In this document: positions 28,889 to 39,723 of the stretch, one piece after another | Position numbering within the stretch: position 1 is the stretch's first letter | Layout: each line of letters begins with the position of its first letter | NCBI GenBank assembly: GCA_004431415.1 | Contig: QPMI01000047.1 | Coordinates: 124,001 to 188,000, forward strand | Reading direction: 5' to 3' | DNA from: Cyanophora paradoxa | Lineage: Eukaryota > Glaucocystophyceae > Cyanophorales > Cyanophoraceae | DNA: 64,000 bases | Notes under the pieces: model-generated | What the model was told of the DNA's origin: nothing | The model's input: only the letters and a program-made list of their open reading frames with translations | The model's database searches: none | Program-made: the position numbers and the translations under genes

Positions 28889-31800
28889 ATGGCGGACGAC
28901 CGCCCGCCCCCGCTGCTGGCGCAGGCGCGGCCGGAGGCCATCCTCCCCCTGCACAGCAGCTCGCGCGGGTGCAGCATACGGCGCCTGCCGCCGGCGACGC
29001 AGTCGTGCGCCGTGGAGCTCATCCGCCTCTCCCTCGCGTTCGGTGCGACCGTCGGGCGGCGGCGCCTCGAGCCCGACGACGCCTGACTCGCCCGCTCGCC
29101 CGCCCGCCCCCTCGCTCGCGCAGAGTCCAGCGCGGCGGGCGGTGCGAGCCGGTGGGAGGGCGTGCCGACGGCCGCCGGGCCCGACGGGCGGCCGGCCGCG
29201 TGCGTCCAGGCCGGCGCGGTGTACCGGCTGCGCGTGCGGGGCGCCGGCGGCCCGCCCGCCCCGCCGACGGCGCCGCGGCGGTCCACCTTTCCCTCGCGGG
29301 CGCTGCGCGGCCCTCGGGCCCCGCCCCGCGCCTCGCCCTCGCCCACGTCGTGCACGCCGAGGGCGGCTCGCCCCCGCGCCCGAAGGTCCGCTCGCCTTCC
29401 CCTCCGGTCCCGCCGGCCCTGCGGTCCGAGCAGCCGCCGCAGGACCCGATCGAGGTGGACGACGGCTGCATGATCGTTCGCCTGAACCCCGACGGGGATA
29501 GCGCCGAGGCCTTCTTGTGAGTACCCCCCTCCCCCTCCCCCCCGTTTCCTTCCTCACGCCCGCCCGCCCGCGCAGCTTTGAGGCGGCGCCGGGGCAGACC
29601 GACGCGTGGGCGGGGGCGCTGCAGTGCGCGTGGGCGTCGGGGCCCGGGGCCGGCGGGCCAGTCTCCTCGCGGGGGCCCATCCCCGTCCTCTTCGCCGCGA
29701 GCCGGAAGCACAAGGCGCCGCCGGCCCCGGCGGAGCCCGGCGGCCGCGGCTCCGGCCCCGCGCGGCGATGCGCCGCCGCGCGAGCGCGAGCTCGAGCGCG
29801 GCCCCGCGCCGGCGTCGGCGGCCTCGGCCTCGGTCTCGGTGGCCTCGTCGCTGACGATGAGCCCGACCGAGTCGCCCGCGACGACTGCGGCGACGACGGC
29901 CTCCTCCCCCCCCTTCTCCCCCGGCACCGCCCTCGCCCTCGGCCTCGCCCCCGACAGCTCCTCCTCCCCCACCCAGTCCGCCTCCGCCTCCGCCTCGACG
30001 CCCGACGCCGGGCCGGCCGGCTCGCCCCCTCCCGCGCCGCCCCCGCCCCCGCCCCCGCCGGACGCGGAGGCCCTTGCCGAAAACTTCGCGGCCCTCTACA
30101 TCGTCGCCGAGGAGTACGAGTGCGCTTTTTACGGAAGTTTCTCATAGATTCCTCTAGAAGAAGATGGGCGGCGCGCTCCAAACGAACGGTCGCCGTCGCC
30201 GTTGGAGAACGGTCGCCCGCCGGCTCACGGGGCGGCGGCGGCGGCGGCGGCGGCGCAGCGCGCGGGCGCAGGAGGCGCTCCAGCCGGAGCTCCAGCTGGT
30301 GCCGGCGGGCCCCCCCGGCGACTACTCCATGGAGCTCGCCCTCGGCCGCCCCGCCTCCGCCGGCCACTCCGGTACCCCCCCCGCCCCCCTCCCCCCCCTC
30401 CCCTGAACTTCGTTCGCTCGGCAGAGCGGTCGCTGCGCTTCCTCGACTTCGCGGACATGCCGGCCACCTACGACGAGCTCATGCAGAAGACCAAGCAGGT
30501 GGGTGCTGTCGGCTACTAGCTAGCTTGCCTTCCTTCCCCTCTGGTTGGCCTACGGCTGAGGGGGTCGACGCCGCCGCCGGCCGCGCAGGCGCAGTCGGTG
30601 CTCCCGAGCCTCCCGCCCCTGCGGCCGGCGCGCGCCCCGTATGGGGAGCCCTCCGCGCCCCCCGTCCCGGTTCGTTCGTGCTTCTCCCTCGTCGTTCCAC
30701 CCCTCCTCACCCCCCTCCTCCGCAGGCGGTGGTGTTCCAGACGGACCACGGGCAGGACGCGCCGCTGCTCGACGGGCGGCTCTACGACGAGGTCGACGCC
30801 ATCTTCTCGTGCGTTCGATCCCGAAGTTTTCGGTCGATCCCGAACTTCTTCGGGATCGAAGCATTTCCGCCCGCCCGTCCGCTCGTTCGTTCGTTCGATC
30901 CCGAGCCTCGATCGGCGCCGCCGCAGGTCGATCGACGCGGGGCAGCAGCGGAATCAGCGGCTGTGGATCCTCGGTGCGCGTCTGCCCGCCCCCCCCCCCC
31001 CCCCCCCCCCCCCCCGCCCCGCATCGCCTGACGCGCCGGCAGACCCGACGTCGCCGGAGCAGCCCCCGTCGGAGGCCAGCGCTGGCACTCCCGCCGGCGC
31101 CGGCGCGGTGTTCGACGCGGCCGCTCTGACCGACTCGGACGCCGGGCGGTGCTCTCCCCTCTCGATCCTTTCCCTTTCCCCCTTCCGAGACGCGCGCGCG
31201 CCCCGCAGGACGCCGCCCCAGCTGCCGCCGCTGCCGCACTGGTGCCAGCCCCGGGCGATGCGCCGTCTCCCACCCTCCCTCCCTCCCTGAACGCTCCCCC
31301 GCGCGCAGGACGCCGCCGCCATGGCCCGCGCACCTGCGGCAGTCGCCGCCGGTGCCGCGGGTCTCGCTGCTGGGCCTTGCCGCCGCCGCGGCGGAGGAGC
31401 CGCAGGGCTCCCCGGTCGACATCGTCCGCGCCGTCGAGGAGGTGCGCGGGCAGAGCAAGCAGACAGAGCCGAGCGGTCAGCGGCAGAGCAAACAGAGCCG
31501 TGTGACACGCGGGCGGGCGCAGGCGTACGGGCAGGTGGAGGCGGGGAGCCGCTCGGCCGTGGACCGCCTCGCCTCCCTCCTCGCCGACCCCCGGGTCCGC
31601 CCTCCGCCCTTGGCCTTCACGGCTGCCGCCGCGGGGCCGTCGTTCCTCTCAGTGACTCCTCCGGTAGGTGCTCGACTCGCCGCTGATGACGACGCTCGGG
31701 GGCCGGGAGGCCTACCAGCGCGCCCTGCACGGCGTCCGCCGCGCCGCCCGCTCCGCCGCTGCCGTCCGCCCGCCCCCCGCCCCCGTCTGAGCCGTCTGAG

Positions 31801-34800
31801 CCGTCTGAGCCGTCCGAGCAGTCTGACGCGGTCGTACACGCCATGGAGCTCGAGATCGTCTCCAGGTCCGATCACCCAGAATCTTGCAGCAAACTAACCT
31901 GACTTGTCGGGGGCGGGCGCGGGGCAGGTCCTTCCGGTGGCGGGACGCGGAGCGGGCGCACCGCGTCGTCGCCAACTGCGTCGACTTCTGCGCCGCCCTC
32001 GGCATCGAGCCCGTCCGCCCCGCCCCGCCCCGCCCCGCCCCGCCTCGTCCGGCGTTCTGACGCACGGCCCGGGCCAGATCATGGTGGTGAACGACATGCT
32101 TCTCATCCCCCCCAAGACCTACCACAAGGCGCGCCCTTCTTCTCAGAGAGGGGATGGGTCGGGTCGGGCTGGGAAGCGGAGCGGGATAGGCGCCCCAGGC
32201 CTAGCTAGGGCTCGCAGGATGGCCTGAAATACGCGGGGGCCGCCCCGCCCCGCGCCGCCCCGCCCCGCCCACAACTCCTTCGGCCTGGCTGAGCGCCGCT
32301 GAGCGCAGCTGGCGGAGTCTTGCGCCGAAGTGGCGTGCACCCTGGTGCGCCTGCGCCCGCGCCCCGGGCCTCTGTAAATAGCTACCAGCCTTCCTTGCGC
32401 CCCGCGCGCGCCGCCTCGTCCATCGGCACCGGCCCCTAGACGGCGCCCCCGCCCCCCTGCCTAAGCTCCTGCCTAAGCTAGACGGCGCCTCCTCGTCCAT
32501 CGGCTTGAGCTCCTAGACGGCGCCTCCGCCTGCCTGCTTCAGCTCGCATGCGAGAACGTGGCGCCCCGCCCGGTCCGAACTCGGCGGCCCCGGGGACAGG
32601 TGAACGAGCAGCCGGCGCTGATGTGCGAGGCGCTGTACCTCCGCGCCGCCGTCGCCTTCATCGAGCAGGTCCGCCCCGTCTTATTGTGAGGCCGGCTTGC
32701 GCGGCTTCCCGGGGCCGGGCCGGGCCGGGCCGGGCCCAGTAACATCGCTAGCTCTTCTTATGATTCGTCCCACGGGCCACGGCTCCGAAGCGAGGAGGCT
32801 TCAGCTGACGCTAACGCGCGGGGCCGGGCCGGGGTGCGCAGCGGCCGGAGGACAGCGTCGAGCCGCTCTTCGAGGCGTGGGCGCTGGCCCTGCGCCGCGG
32901 CCTCTCGCCCTCCCGCATCGAGGCGCACCCGCCCGCCCGCCCCTACGCAGTCAAATCAGAGCGAGGGTAGGCGCTGACGAACCCTCGCGAGACAGGCGCG
33001 GTGCATGCGGTTCCTGGCGTCCGTGCACCTCTACCTCGAGAAGTTCGAGCTCGCCGACCACTTCCTCTCCCGCATGTCCGCCCGCCCGCCCGCCCGCTTC
33101 CATCGCTCGGGCCGGGCCTGACGCGGGCGGGCCTGCGCGGCGGGCGGCACAGGTACTGGTACACGGAGACGGACGAGGACCGTATGGTCGAGGTGGACGC
33201 CATCATGAGCGAGTGTGCGCGCGCCGGAAAGCTGCTCGGATTTCAGGCCGGGGCCGGGCGGGGGGCTTGCGCTCGGAGCTGACTCTGTGCCCCGCCCCGC
33301 GATCGGCCGCCAGTCCACCGGGCGGGCCACGCGAAGGAGTGGGACCGCGCGGCGCGCCTCGTGCACCACGCCTACGCGCGCCTCTGCGCCTTCGACGTGC
33401 CCCCGCGCCAGAAGATCGTTCGCATCCTCGCGGTGAGCAAGCAGACATAAAGAGAGGCTTTGGGAAGAGCGGGAATTCAAAGAAGAAGCCACAAGAAGCT
33501 TCTATAGAAAGATGCTTAAAGAAGCTAAAAGACGCTTCTATAAACAGGCTTAAAGAAGCTACAAGAGCGAGTTGTGCTCGGACGAGTGCCTTCGCCTGCA
33601 AATCCGATCGCGCCGCTCGACCCAACCAGCCCTCTGACGACCCGCGCCCGCGCGCGCACGCACGCGCAGAGCTCCGTCTACTGCATGTTCCGAGCCCGTG
33701 CGCCTCGCCTCGGCCCGAGCCGGCCTTGGGCGCGCGCCCCCGCCCCCGCCTCGAACGCCCTCGTCCGCCCGCCCCGCAGGGCGGTACACGCAGGCGATCC
33801 TGCAGCTGCGCAAGCTCGTGACCTTCACCCGCGAGGAGACCCTCCACGCGTGCGCCCGCCCCAAGAGGCAAATAGACAAAATAGGCAAATACACATAGAC
33901 AAAAGACAATGGGCGCCCCCCCCAAATACACGAACAGACAAAAGAATCTATCACACCATCACTTAAACTTCTAATTGCAAGTTGCAAGCCTCTCGTGGCC
34001 CCGCCCGCTGCCTCGGCCGCCTCTGCCGCGCCCCTTTTCGTCCCCCCCCCCTCCCCCGCCCACCCCCCTCACGCCCCCCGTCCACGGCCAGGTACACGGA
34101 CGCGGACACGTGGAACATCAGCCGCATGTGGTGGATGCGCACGTGCGCCCTCTCTCCCTTCTTGCTCTTCTTCTTCGCCTCGCTTCGCGGAGCGTCTCCC
34201 TTCTAAATCATGAGTGTCTCTCTGCGGCGGCAGGCTGGAGCGGGGGCTCAGGCAGCACGGCCCCGGGGCGGCGAACGAAATGCTGAAGCCGCTGCGTGCC
34301 GGCGGCTTCATCATACGCGTCGCCGACCCTCGCCAGGCACGCCCGCCCCGCCCGCCTCGCCCCTCTCGAGGCTTTCAATATCTGTTATCCGCCATCCATT
34401 TATATCCTCCGCTACGTTTCTAGCTGCCTAGTATCTATCTTCACGCCATATATCCATCATCCTTTTTTTTGTCTACCCCGCGCCTCCTGCCTCAAGATGC
34501 ATATATATGGTCCGCGGACGGAACGCCGCCGCTGGCGGCTCTCCCCCATGCCCCCGGATCGGATCCAGCGCCTCTCATCTACCTTTGATGTGGCTCACTT
34601 AAGCTTCTAGACCTGCTTCTGCGACTCCGTCTTTTGACGCCGGCGCCGCGCCGCAGTCGACGCCCGGCCTTGCGCACATCCTCTGCTGCTACGGAAAGGC
34701 GCGCCAACCCGACCCGAGCCGACCCGCCCCGACCCGACCCGACCCGCTCCGGAAAATCCGAGCGTTCGCGCGCAGGTGCTGGCGTACGTGGGCAAGCACG

Positions 34801-35211
34801 GGAGCGCCATAGTCGCCCTCCGCAAGGCCCTTGAGGTGTGTGCCCTTTTCTTGAATGTGACGTATATATCATTCCTCGACTGTTCCTTGTACATAATCAT
34901 GATCTCCGAATTTAACAATTGCAAGCTTCAATAATGATCTCCTTGACGGATCCTTATGACCTCCAAGGCCGTCGAGATGCCTTCATTAAATTTCATTTGA
35001 ATTTTATGGATCCTTACGATCGCGATCATGCTGAATATGTTAATGTGTATTCATAAAGTCACGATCATTCTAACGCTCGTGCTTCCCTTCCCGCCGGCAG
35101 GCGTACGGGCGGTTCCCGGAGCACTTCCCGCCGGACTGCGGCCGCATCCGGACGCTCCACGCGTACCTCAAGGCATCCCAGGAGGCATTGGCCGCCGAGG
35201 GTGCCGGGTAG
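28889..35211 (+). CDS. Host many-exon protein, unknown function, helical C-terminal half
   Basis: The gene starts at 28889 (MADDRPPPLLAQARPE) and ends with TAG at 35209-35211 after SQEALAAEGAG. Phase-consistent examples: exon 1 ends in AFG and continues after CTCGCGCAG as SSAAGGASRW; the exon ending DSAEAF uses donor GTGAGTACCCCC (29518) and continues FFEAAPGQTDAWAGALQCAW. Further exon segments include AERSLRFLDFADMPATYDEL (30.4 kb), VVFQTDHGQDAPLLDGRLYD (30.7 kb), RWRDAERAHRVVANCVDFCA (31.9 kb), MRFLASVHLYLEKFELADHF (33.0 kb), YTQAILQLRKLVTFTREETL (33.8 kb) and LAYVGKHGSAIVALRKALE (34.8 kb). The second half reads like consecutive helix pairs. The early DGCMIVRL...W..AL segment recalls the end of a PH domain, weakly. 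I do not recognise the protein. Confidence 0.5.
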
Positions 35212-36023
35212 CCGGATTCGAAGTCCTGTAGGCGAGCTTTATTAGCTAGCCGTAGTTCGCGGCAGCTTGCGTGGGTATCACTAGCCCCCCTTCTCGTCTT
35301 CGTCTCCGTTTACAAATTTCTCCGACCGGGTAGTCCCACTGCACCGAGTATTCTACCCTTTCTTTCGCCTATAACGTTACCAGCCATTATCGCTTATCTT
35401 ACTTTAATTTTACGTTATTGTCGACCAGCACGTGTGCTTGTCATCATTTATTCATTGATTCGTGATCAGATCTCTTGCGGTTTTACGCTTGTCTTACACT
35501 ACTGACATTTAGACTGCCATCTACGTGGTCCCCGGCCAACTTGGCAACAAGAAGATGATTAGAAACGATGTCGACGTCGAAGAAACGGGAGGCTTTTGAC
35601 TCGGTGAATTCGGGAAAGACGTCGACGTCGATATCGATCCCTATACATCTAGATCTGGTTAATATAACGTCGTACGCGTTGTCGTTGCGCAATCGATATC
35701 CCATTTATGGCATTCGAATCCGTTTCGAATTCTTTAGCTAGACCTTCCATTATATAATTACCACGTGCACAATCTAATCTAATCCCGGGCCCCGATTCGC
35801 TTTCGAAGTCATTAACTGAAGACACGAATTCGAATTCCAATTCAATGATTGAGACACGAACAACGCAAGTGCGGCACACCGCACAAGTGCACCGTGATCG
35901 ATATCACGTGATCGATATCACGCGCATTGCAATTGTGTGCCACGGTGCGTTCGGAACGCCCACGCGCGGGTGGCCGCAGATCTAGATCTAGAATCGCGAC
36001 CGGTCCGACGTCGACGGTCCGGT
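35212..36023. other. Intergenic region, lower GC
   Basis: It lies between the 3' ends of two convergent genes. It has several short palindromes (GTCGACGTCGA, ATCGATATCACGTGATCGAT near 35890-35915) but no supported gene. Confidence 0.4.
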
Positions 36024-36738
36024 CTAGAAGGCGGCGAGGTCGGCGGCGGCGAGCTCCGCGTCGGCCTCGGCGACTGCCTCCGCAAAGTCCTCCTCCTGAA
36101 TCGGATGGAAAACGCACGCACGGTCAGGCGTTGCGTTGCGAACAAAAGATGGGCGAATTCAACCTCAAGCTAATAAGCTTCTTGAGGTCGAGACCAAGCT
36201 CAGCCTAAGCTTTAAGGGGCGGATGCCTAGCCTAGTAGGGGCCGGGCCGGGGCCGGGGGCCGTCGGACGCACGGCGAGGTCGGCTTCGAACTCGGCGACG
36301 GCCTGCGCCTCCGCGTCGAGGTGGAAGCGCGTGGCCTCGTGCACGAACTGGTAGTTCGGGCGGCACGAATCGCGCGCCCCGTCGAGGATGGAGCGGAAGA
36401 AGGTGGGGTCGTTGCCCCCGGCGCAGCTCGCGTACTCGTGCGTCTTCATCATGCAGACATTCTGCGCGCGCGCGTTGCAGTAATATCAGTGCATGATCAT
36501 GAGCGAAGCGATCGAATACGTAATTAATCCATGGCCAACAATTATTATCGACAAGGCTTAAGCGCTCGCGCGTGCACAAGCGGATGCGCACCTCGGCCTG
36601 GTACATGGCGTCGAAGCGGAGCTGGTCGTAGGTGGCGTAGTCCTGCGCATTCCATGCGTTCTGGAGCTGCGGCCGCAGGCCTGCGTCCAGCAGCCCGGTG
36701 AAGGCAGTCGCGAAGGTGGGTTGCGTGCCGCAGGCCAT
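36024..36738 (-). CDS. Small host protein, three exons, unknown
   Basis: Exons are 36738-36592, 36461-36273 and 36095-36024, giving about 135 residues. All introns are phase 0 with GT...AG ends (GTGCGC...GCGCAG and GTGCGT...TTCAG). The protein starts MACGTQPTFATAFTGLLDAG. Exon 2 begins NVCMMKTHEYASCAGGND and later has a third Cys in GARDSC, then an amphipathic helix (FHLDAEAQAVAEFEADLA). Exon 3 is a short acidic Ala-rich helix ending ADLAAF. No signal peptide or membrane segment. I do not recognise the family; the consistent splicing makes it a credible gene. Confidence 0.6.
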
Positions 36739-36986
36739 GGTCGGATTCGGGCGGCGCGGGTGGATGCGAAGCTGACGGGCGAAGCTGGCGAACTTGGCTG
36801 CAGACTGCCGCGCGCAGGCCTGGCGGCAGCTATTTATACTAGCCTAGTAGCCTAGTAGTATACTAGCAGCCTAGTAGGTTGACTCCTGGGCCGGACTCCC
36901 GGGCCCCGGCCCCCGGCCCCCGGCTCGAGTCCTGGGAGGACTCACTGACTCCTCAGAGTCCTGGCTGAGCCTCGGCCCTCGGAGTA

Positions 36987-37263
36987 CTACCGTGTGGCAC
37001 TAAATTACCGCGGCATAATTATAAATTACCGCGCTAGAAACTCCGGCCCGAGGGTGGCCAAAATACCGCGGTACCAAATTACCGCGTTTTAAAAACTCGA
37101 GGCTTGTATGGGGCGGGTATTCGGGGGGGTACTGTATGGGGTGACTTCACAGAAGCGAATTACCGCGGGACCAAATTACCGCGTTTTAACGAATTCTCGA
37201 CGCAGTAATTTGGTACCGCGGTAATTAAGTGGGCGCGGTATTATATATAGTGCCACACGGTAG
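36987..37263. mobile_element. MITE-like element (family 2)
   Basis: The 16-bp terminal inverted repeats CTACCGTGTGGCACTA and TAGTGCCACACGGTAG are perfect, and TA flanks fit a TA target duplication. Inside, AAATTACCGCG occurs several times and appears inverted as CGCGGTAAT near the right end. The middle has GTATGGGGCG, which is shared with family 1. The element is 277 bp without coding capacity and lies 5' of the small gene at 36738. Confidence 0.75.
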
Positions 37264-37371
37264 GCTCCCGGGTCCGGCCGCTAGGCGGCGCTAGCTAACT
37301 CTAGCTATAGCGGCGAGTCTCGCGAGTCGCGACTCTAGCCTCTAGCTATTTTATTAGCCGATATACTAGTA

Positions 37372-37596
37372 CTGTAGGAATGCTTAAATTGCCGCGTAGT
37401 TAAATTGCCGAATTCGACCAAAACCGGAATTGCCGTGGCGAAAAATTGCCGAAACTCTGGATTTCTTCTATGGCGCCATCCAAAAGCGGCCGTTGAGCCC
37501 TACCCCCTGAGAATTGCCGTGGTTCAAAATTGCCGAATTCGGCCTCTCGGCAATTTACGGCAATTTAAAACATCGGCTAAAAAAGCAATCCTACAG
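37372..37596. mobile_element. MITE-like element (family 3)
   Basis: The ends CTGTAGGAATGCTT and AAGCAATCCTACAG are inverted repeats with one mismatch, flanked by TA on both sides. The interior repeats AAATTGCCG in both orientations (right half GGCAATTTACGGCAATTT). It is 225 bp, non-coding, and only about 110 bp from family 2. Confidence 0.65.
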
Positions 37597-39723
37597 TATA
37601 GGCTGCGACTAGCCTGCGAGCCTGCGAGGCAGCCTGCAGGCTGCAGCCCGAGCCCTGCAGATCTCTAGACTTCATATGCATTTCGACAAAACCCGAAAAT
37701 CGTGATGAAAATATATGGTTCGAATTCGACAGCCGGGCGCCGCTGAGCATCGATATCATATTTTCGTCAGCCGGGACTCATGATCAGCCCCAGCACTCCG
37801 CCATCATGGGGCATAGACGGGTCAGCCGTTAGTACCGTAGTACCCCTCTCCATACAAAATTTCAGTTCAATTGCAAGAATCAAGAGTAGCAAATATTCAA
37901 AGTGCAGGTCTGACGAATATAGATCTAGACGAAATAAAGACGCTGTCGAAGATTTCTACGTTTACGGTACTAGTCCGGTAGGACGTCGACGTACGGTAAC
38001 GTACTAGTACCGTAGTACCGGGGCCCGGCCGCCCGGGCCCCGGGGGCCAGCCGGCGGGGGGGGGGGGGGGGGGGGGGGCCCGGGCGGCGCCGCGGCGGGC
38101 GGCGGCCGCGGGCGCGGGCGGGACCGTCGGACTGACTCGGACAGTACTGGACCGGTACCCGATACTAGGGCCGATAGTAGGGCCGATACGTACCGGGGGT
38201 CCGGGACTCTGGTCCGGGAGTCCGGGACTCCCGGACTGGACCGGTACCCGGTACCGGGAGTACTGCGAGTCTGCGGCGACTCTGCGGAGTCTGCCGCAGT
38301 GCGCGCGACCAGCTGCGCATGCAGCGCCGACTCGCCGCCGAGCGCCGCCGACCACTGCAGCTGCAGCACTGCTTAGCAATAAGTCACTGTCGACTCACTG
38401 ATACCCCGGGTAGTCCGTGCCGACTCTACTAGTACTACAGTGCCGACTCTGCCGAGTCACTAGTAGTATAGTACTGCCGCGTCGGGCCGTCGGCGAGTCG
38501 TCGGCGACCAGTACCGGTAAACTTTTCGAAGTTTCCGTAGCAGAACTTGCGGCGGTTTCAACCGTTTCCTGCCTCCTACCAGGCTCTTAGCAGCTGCGCT
38601 GGGCGCCGCTGGCCCCCGAAGTTTTTTATTCAAGCTACAGATGCTAAAAAAACCCCTTGGGGCCGAGACGGCTTGGGACTCGGGGCCGGGAGGTGATTCC
38701 AAGGAGTCTAGACTCTAGATCTATAGCTAAAACTCAGCTAGGAGCTCGATACGACCAATGCGAGCTTTGATCTTGGAGATCAGGTCGTTGATTTGAGGAC
38801 CGTCGGACGCAGGTACCGCGCGTCATGGGCAGTACCAGCGACGTCACAATGCATATGCGCCCTGCGGAATGCACATGCATATGATATCGATCATGATCAT
38901 GATTCGCGTTCGCCACCGTTCACGTGCGCCACGTGCACGTCGACGTCCGCGTGCATGTCCGCCGCCGCCTTAAGCTTGACGCTCAAATTCAATCCAGTGC
39001 GCGTGATGTCGACGGGTCGACGATCGCAAGATCTCCATGGACTACAGAGCTCGCGATCGCGATCGAGGCGGGGAGCCCTGATCATGAGCCGCGCCCGGCT
39101 TATATCTAATTAAGCTTCCGATCGCGAGTTCCGCTGCTTGCTGATCGATCACGACTCACGAGTCATGATCACGACTCGGCGAGTCCCCAACGTGCACGTG
39201 AATTCCCAACGTGCACGCGAGTCCCCCGGCAACGCATTATCCATATGTCCGACAGTCCATATGCATAGAGGTGCTTAAAAAATACATAGACTGACAAGTA
39301 AAGTATACCGGATTATATATGATATTGTAAAGACGTTCCGTGAAGCACTGACACGTTAAAAGCTTCAACGCTCTGGTGCATGCAGCTAGGAGCGAGAGAC
39401 TCAGACAGTGGGAGGGAGGGCAGGCCCGCGGGCACAGAGAGTCACTGAGTTGCCAACCCTGCAGCAACAAATGACGCGATACATAATTTAATAATTTATA
39501 GAATACGCAGAAAACTCACATGCACGAAAGCTGACGCTAAAACAATTCACGGCCCTATTGATAATAACACTACGTAGTACAGATGCGCAACAAGATATAA
39601 AAGGCATCGTAAGTAAGCCAGCCCGCTCGATCACTCGCCCGCTCACTCACTCGCGATCACTGCGGGCGGGCGGGCGGGCGCGCCTCCGCAAGTGAGCACT
39701 CGAACGGATCGCACGCATGCACG
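37597..39723. other. Host intergenic region with a poly-G tract and many palindromes
   Basis: No supported gene. It holds a run of 23 G at 38056-38078, repeated short palindromes built on GTACTAGTAC and GGTACCGG around 37970-38260, and AT-rich stretches around 39240-39600. It lies between two leftward genes, upstream of the small gene's MITE pair and downstream of the kinase gene. Confidence 0.4.

Noticed and set aside
28889-35211. Assignment to a named TPR or PH-domain family
   Set aside because: Helical pattern and one PH-like segment are suggestive, but no diagnostic motif set was seen.
36987-37263. Solo LTR of a retrotransposon
   Set aside because: Ends are inverted, not TG...CA, and the flanks are a TA dinucleotide, which fits a MITE.
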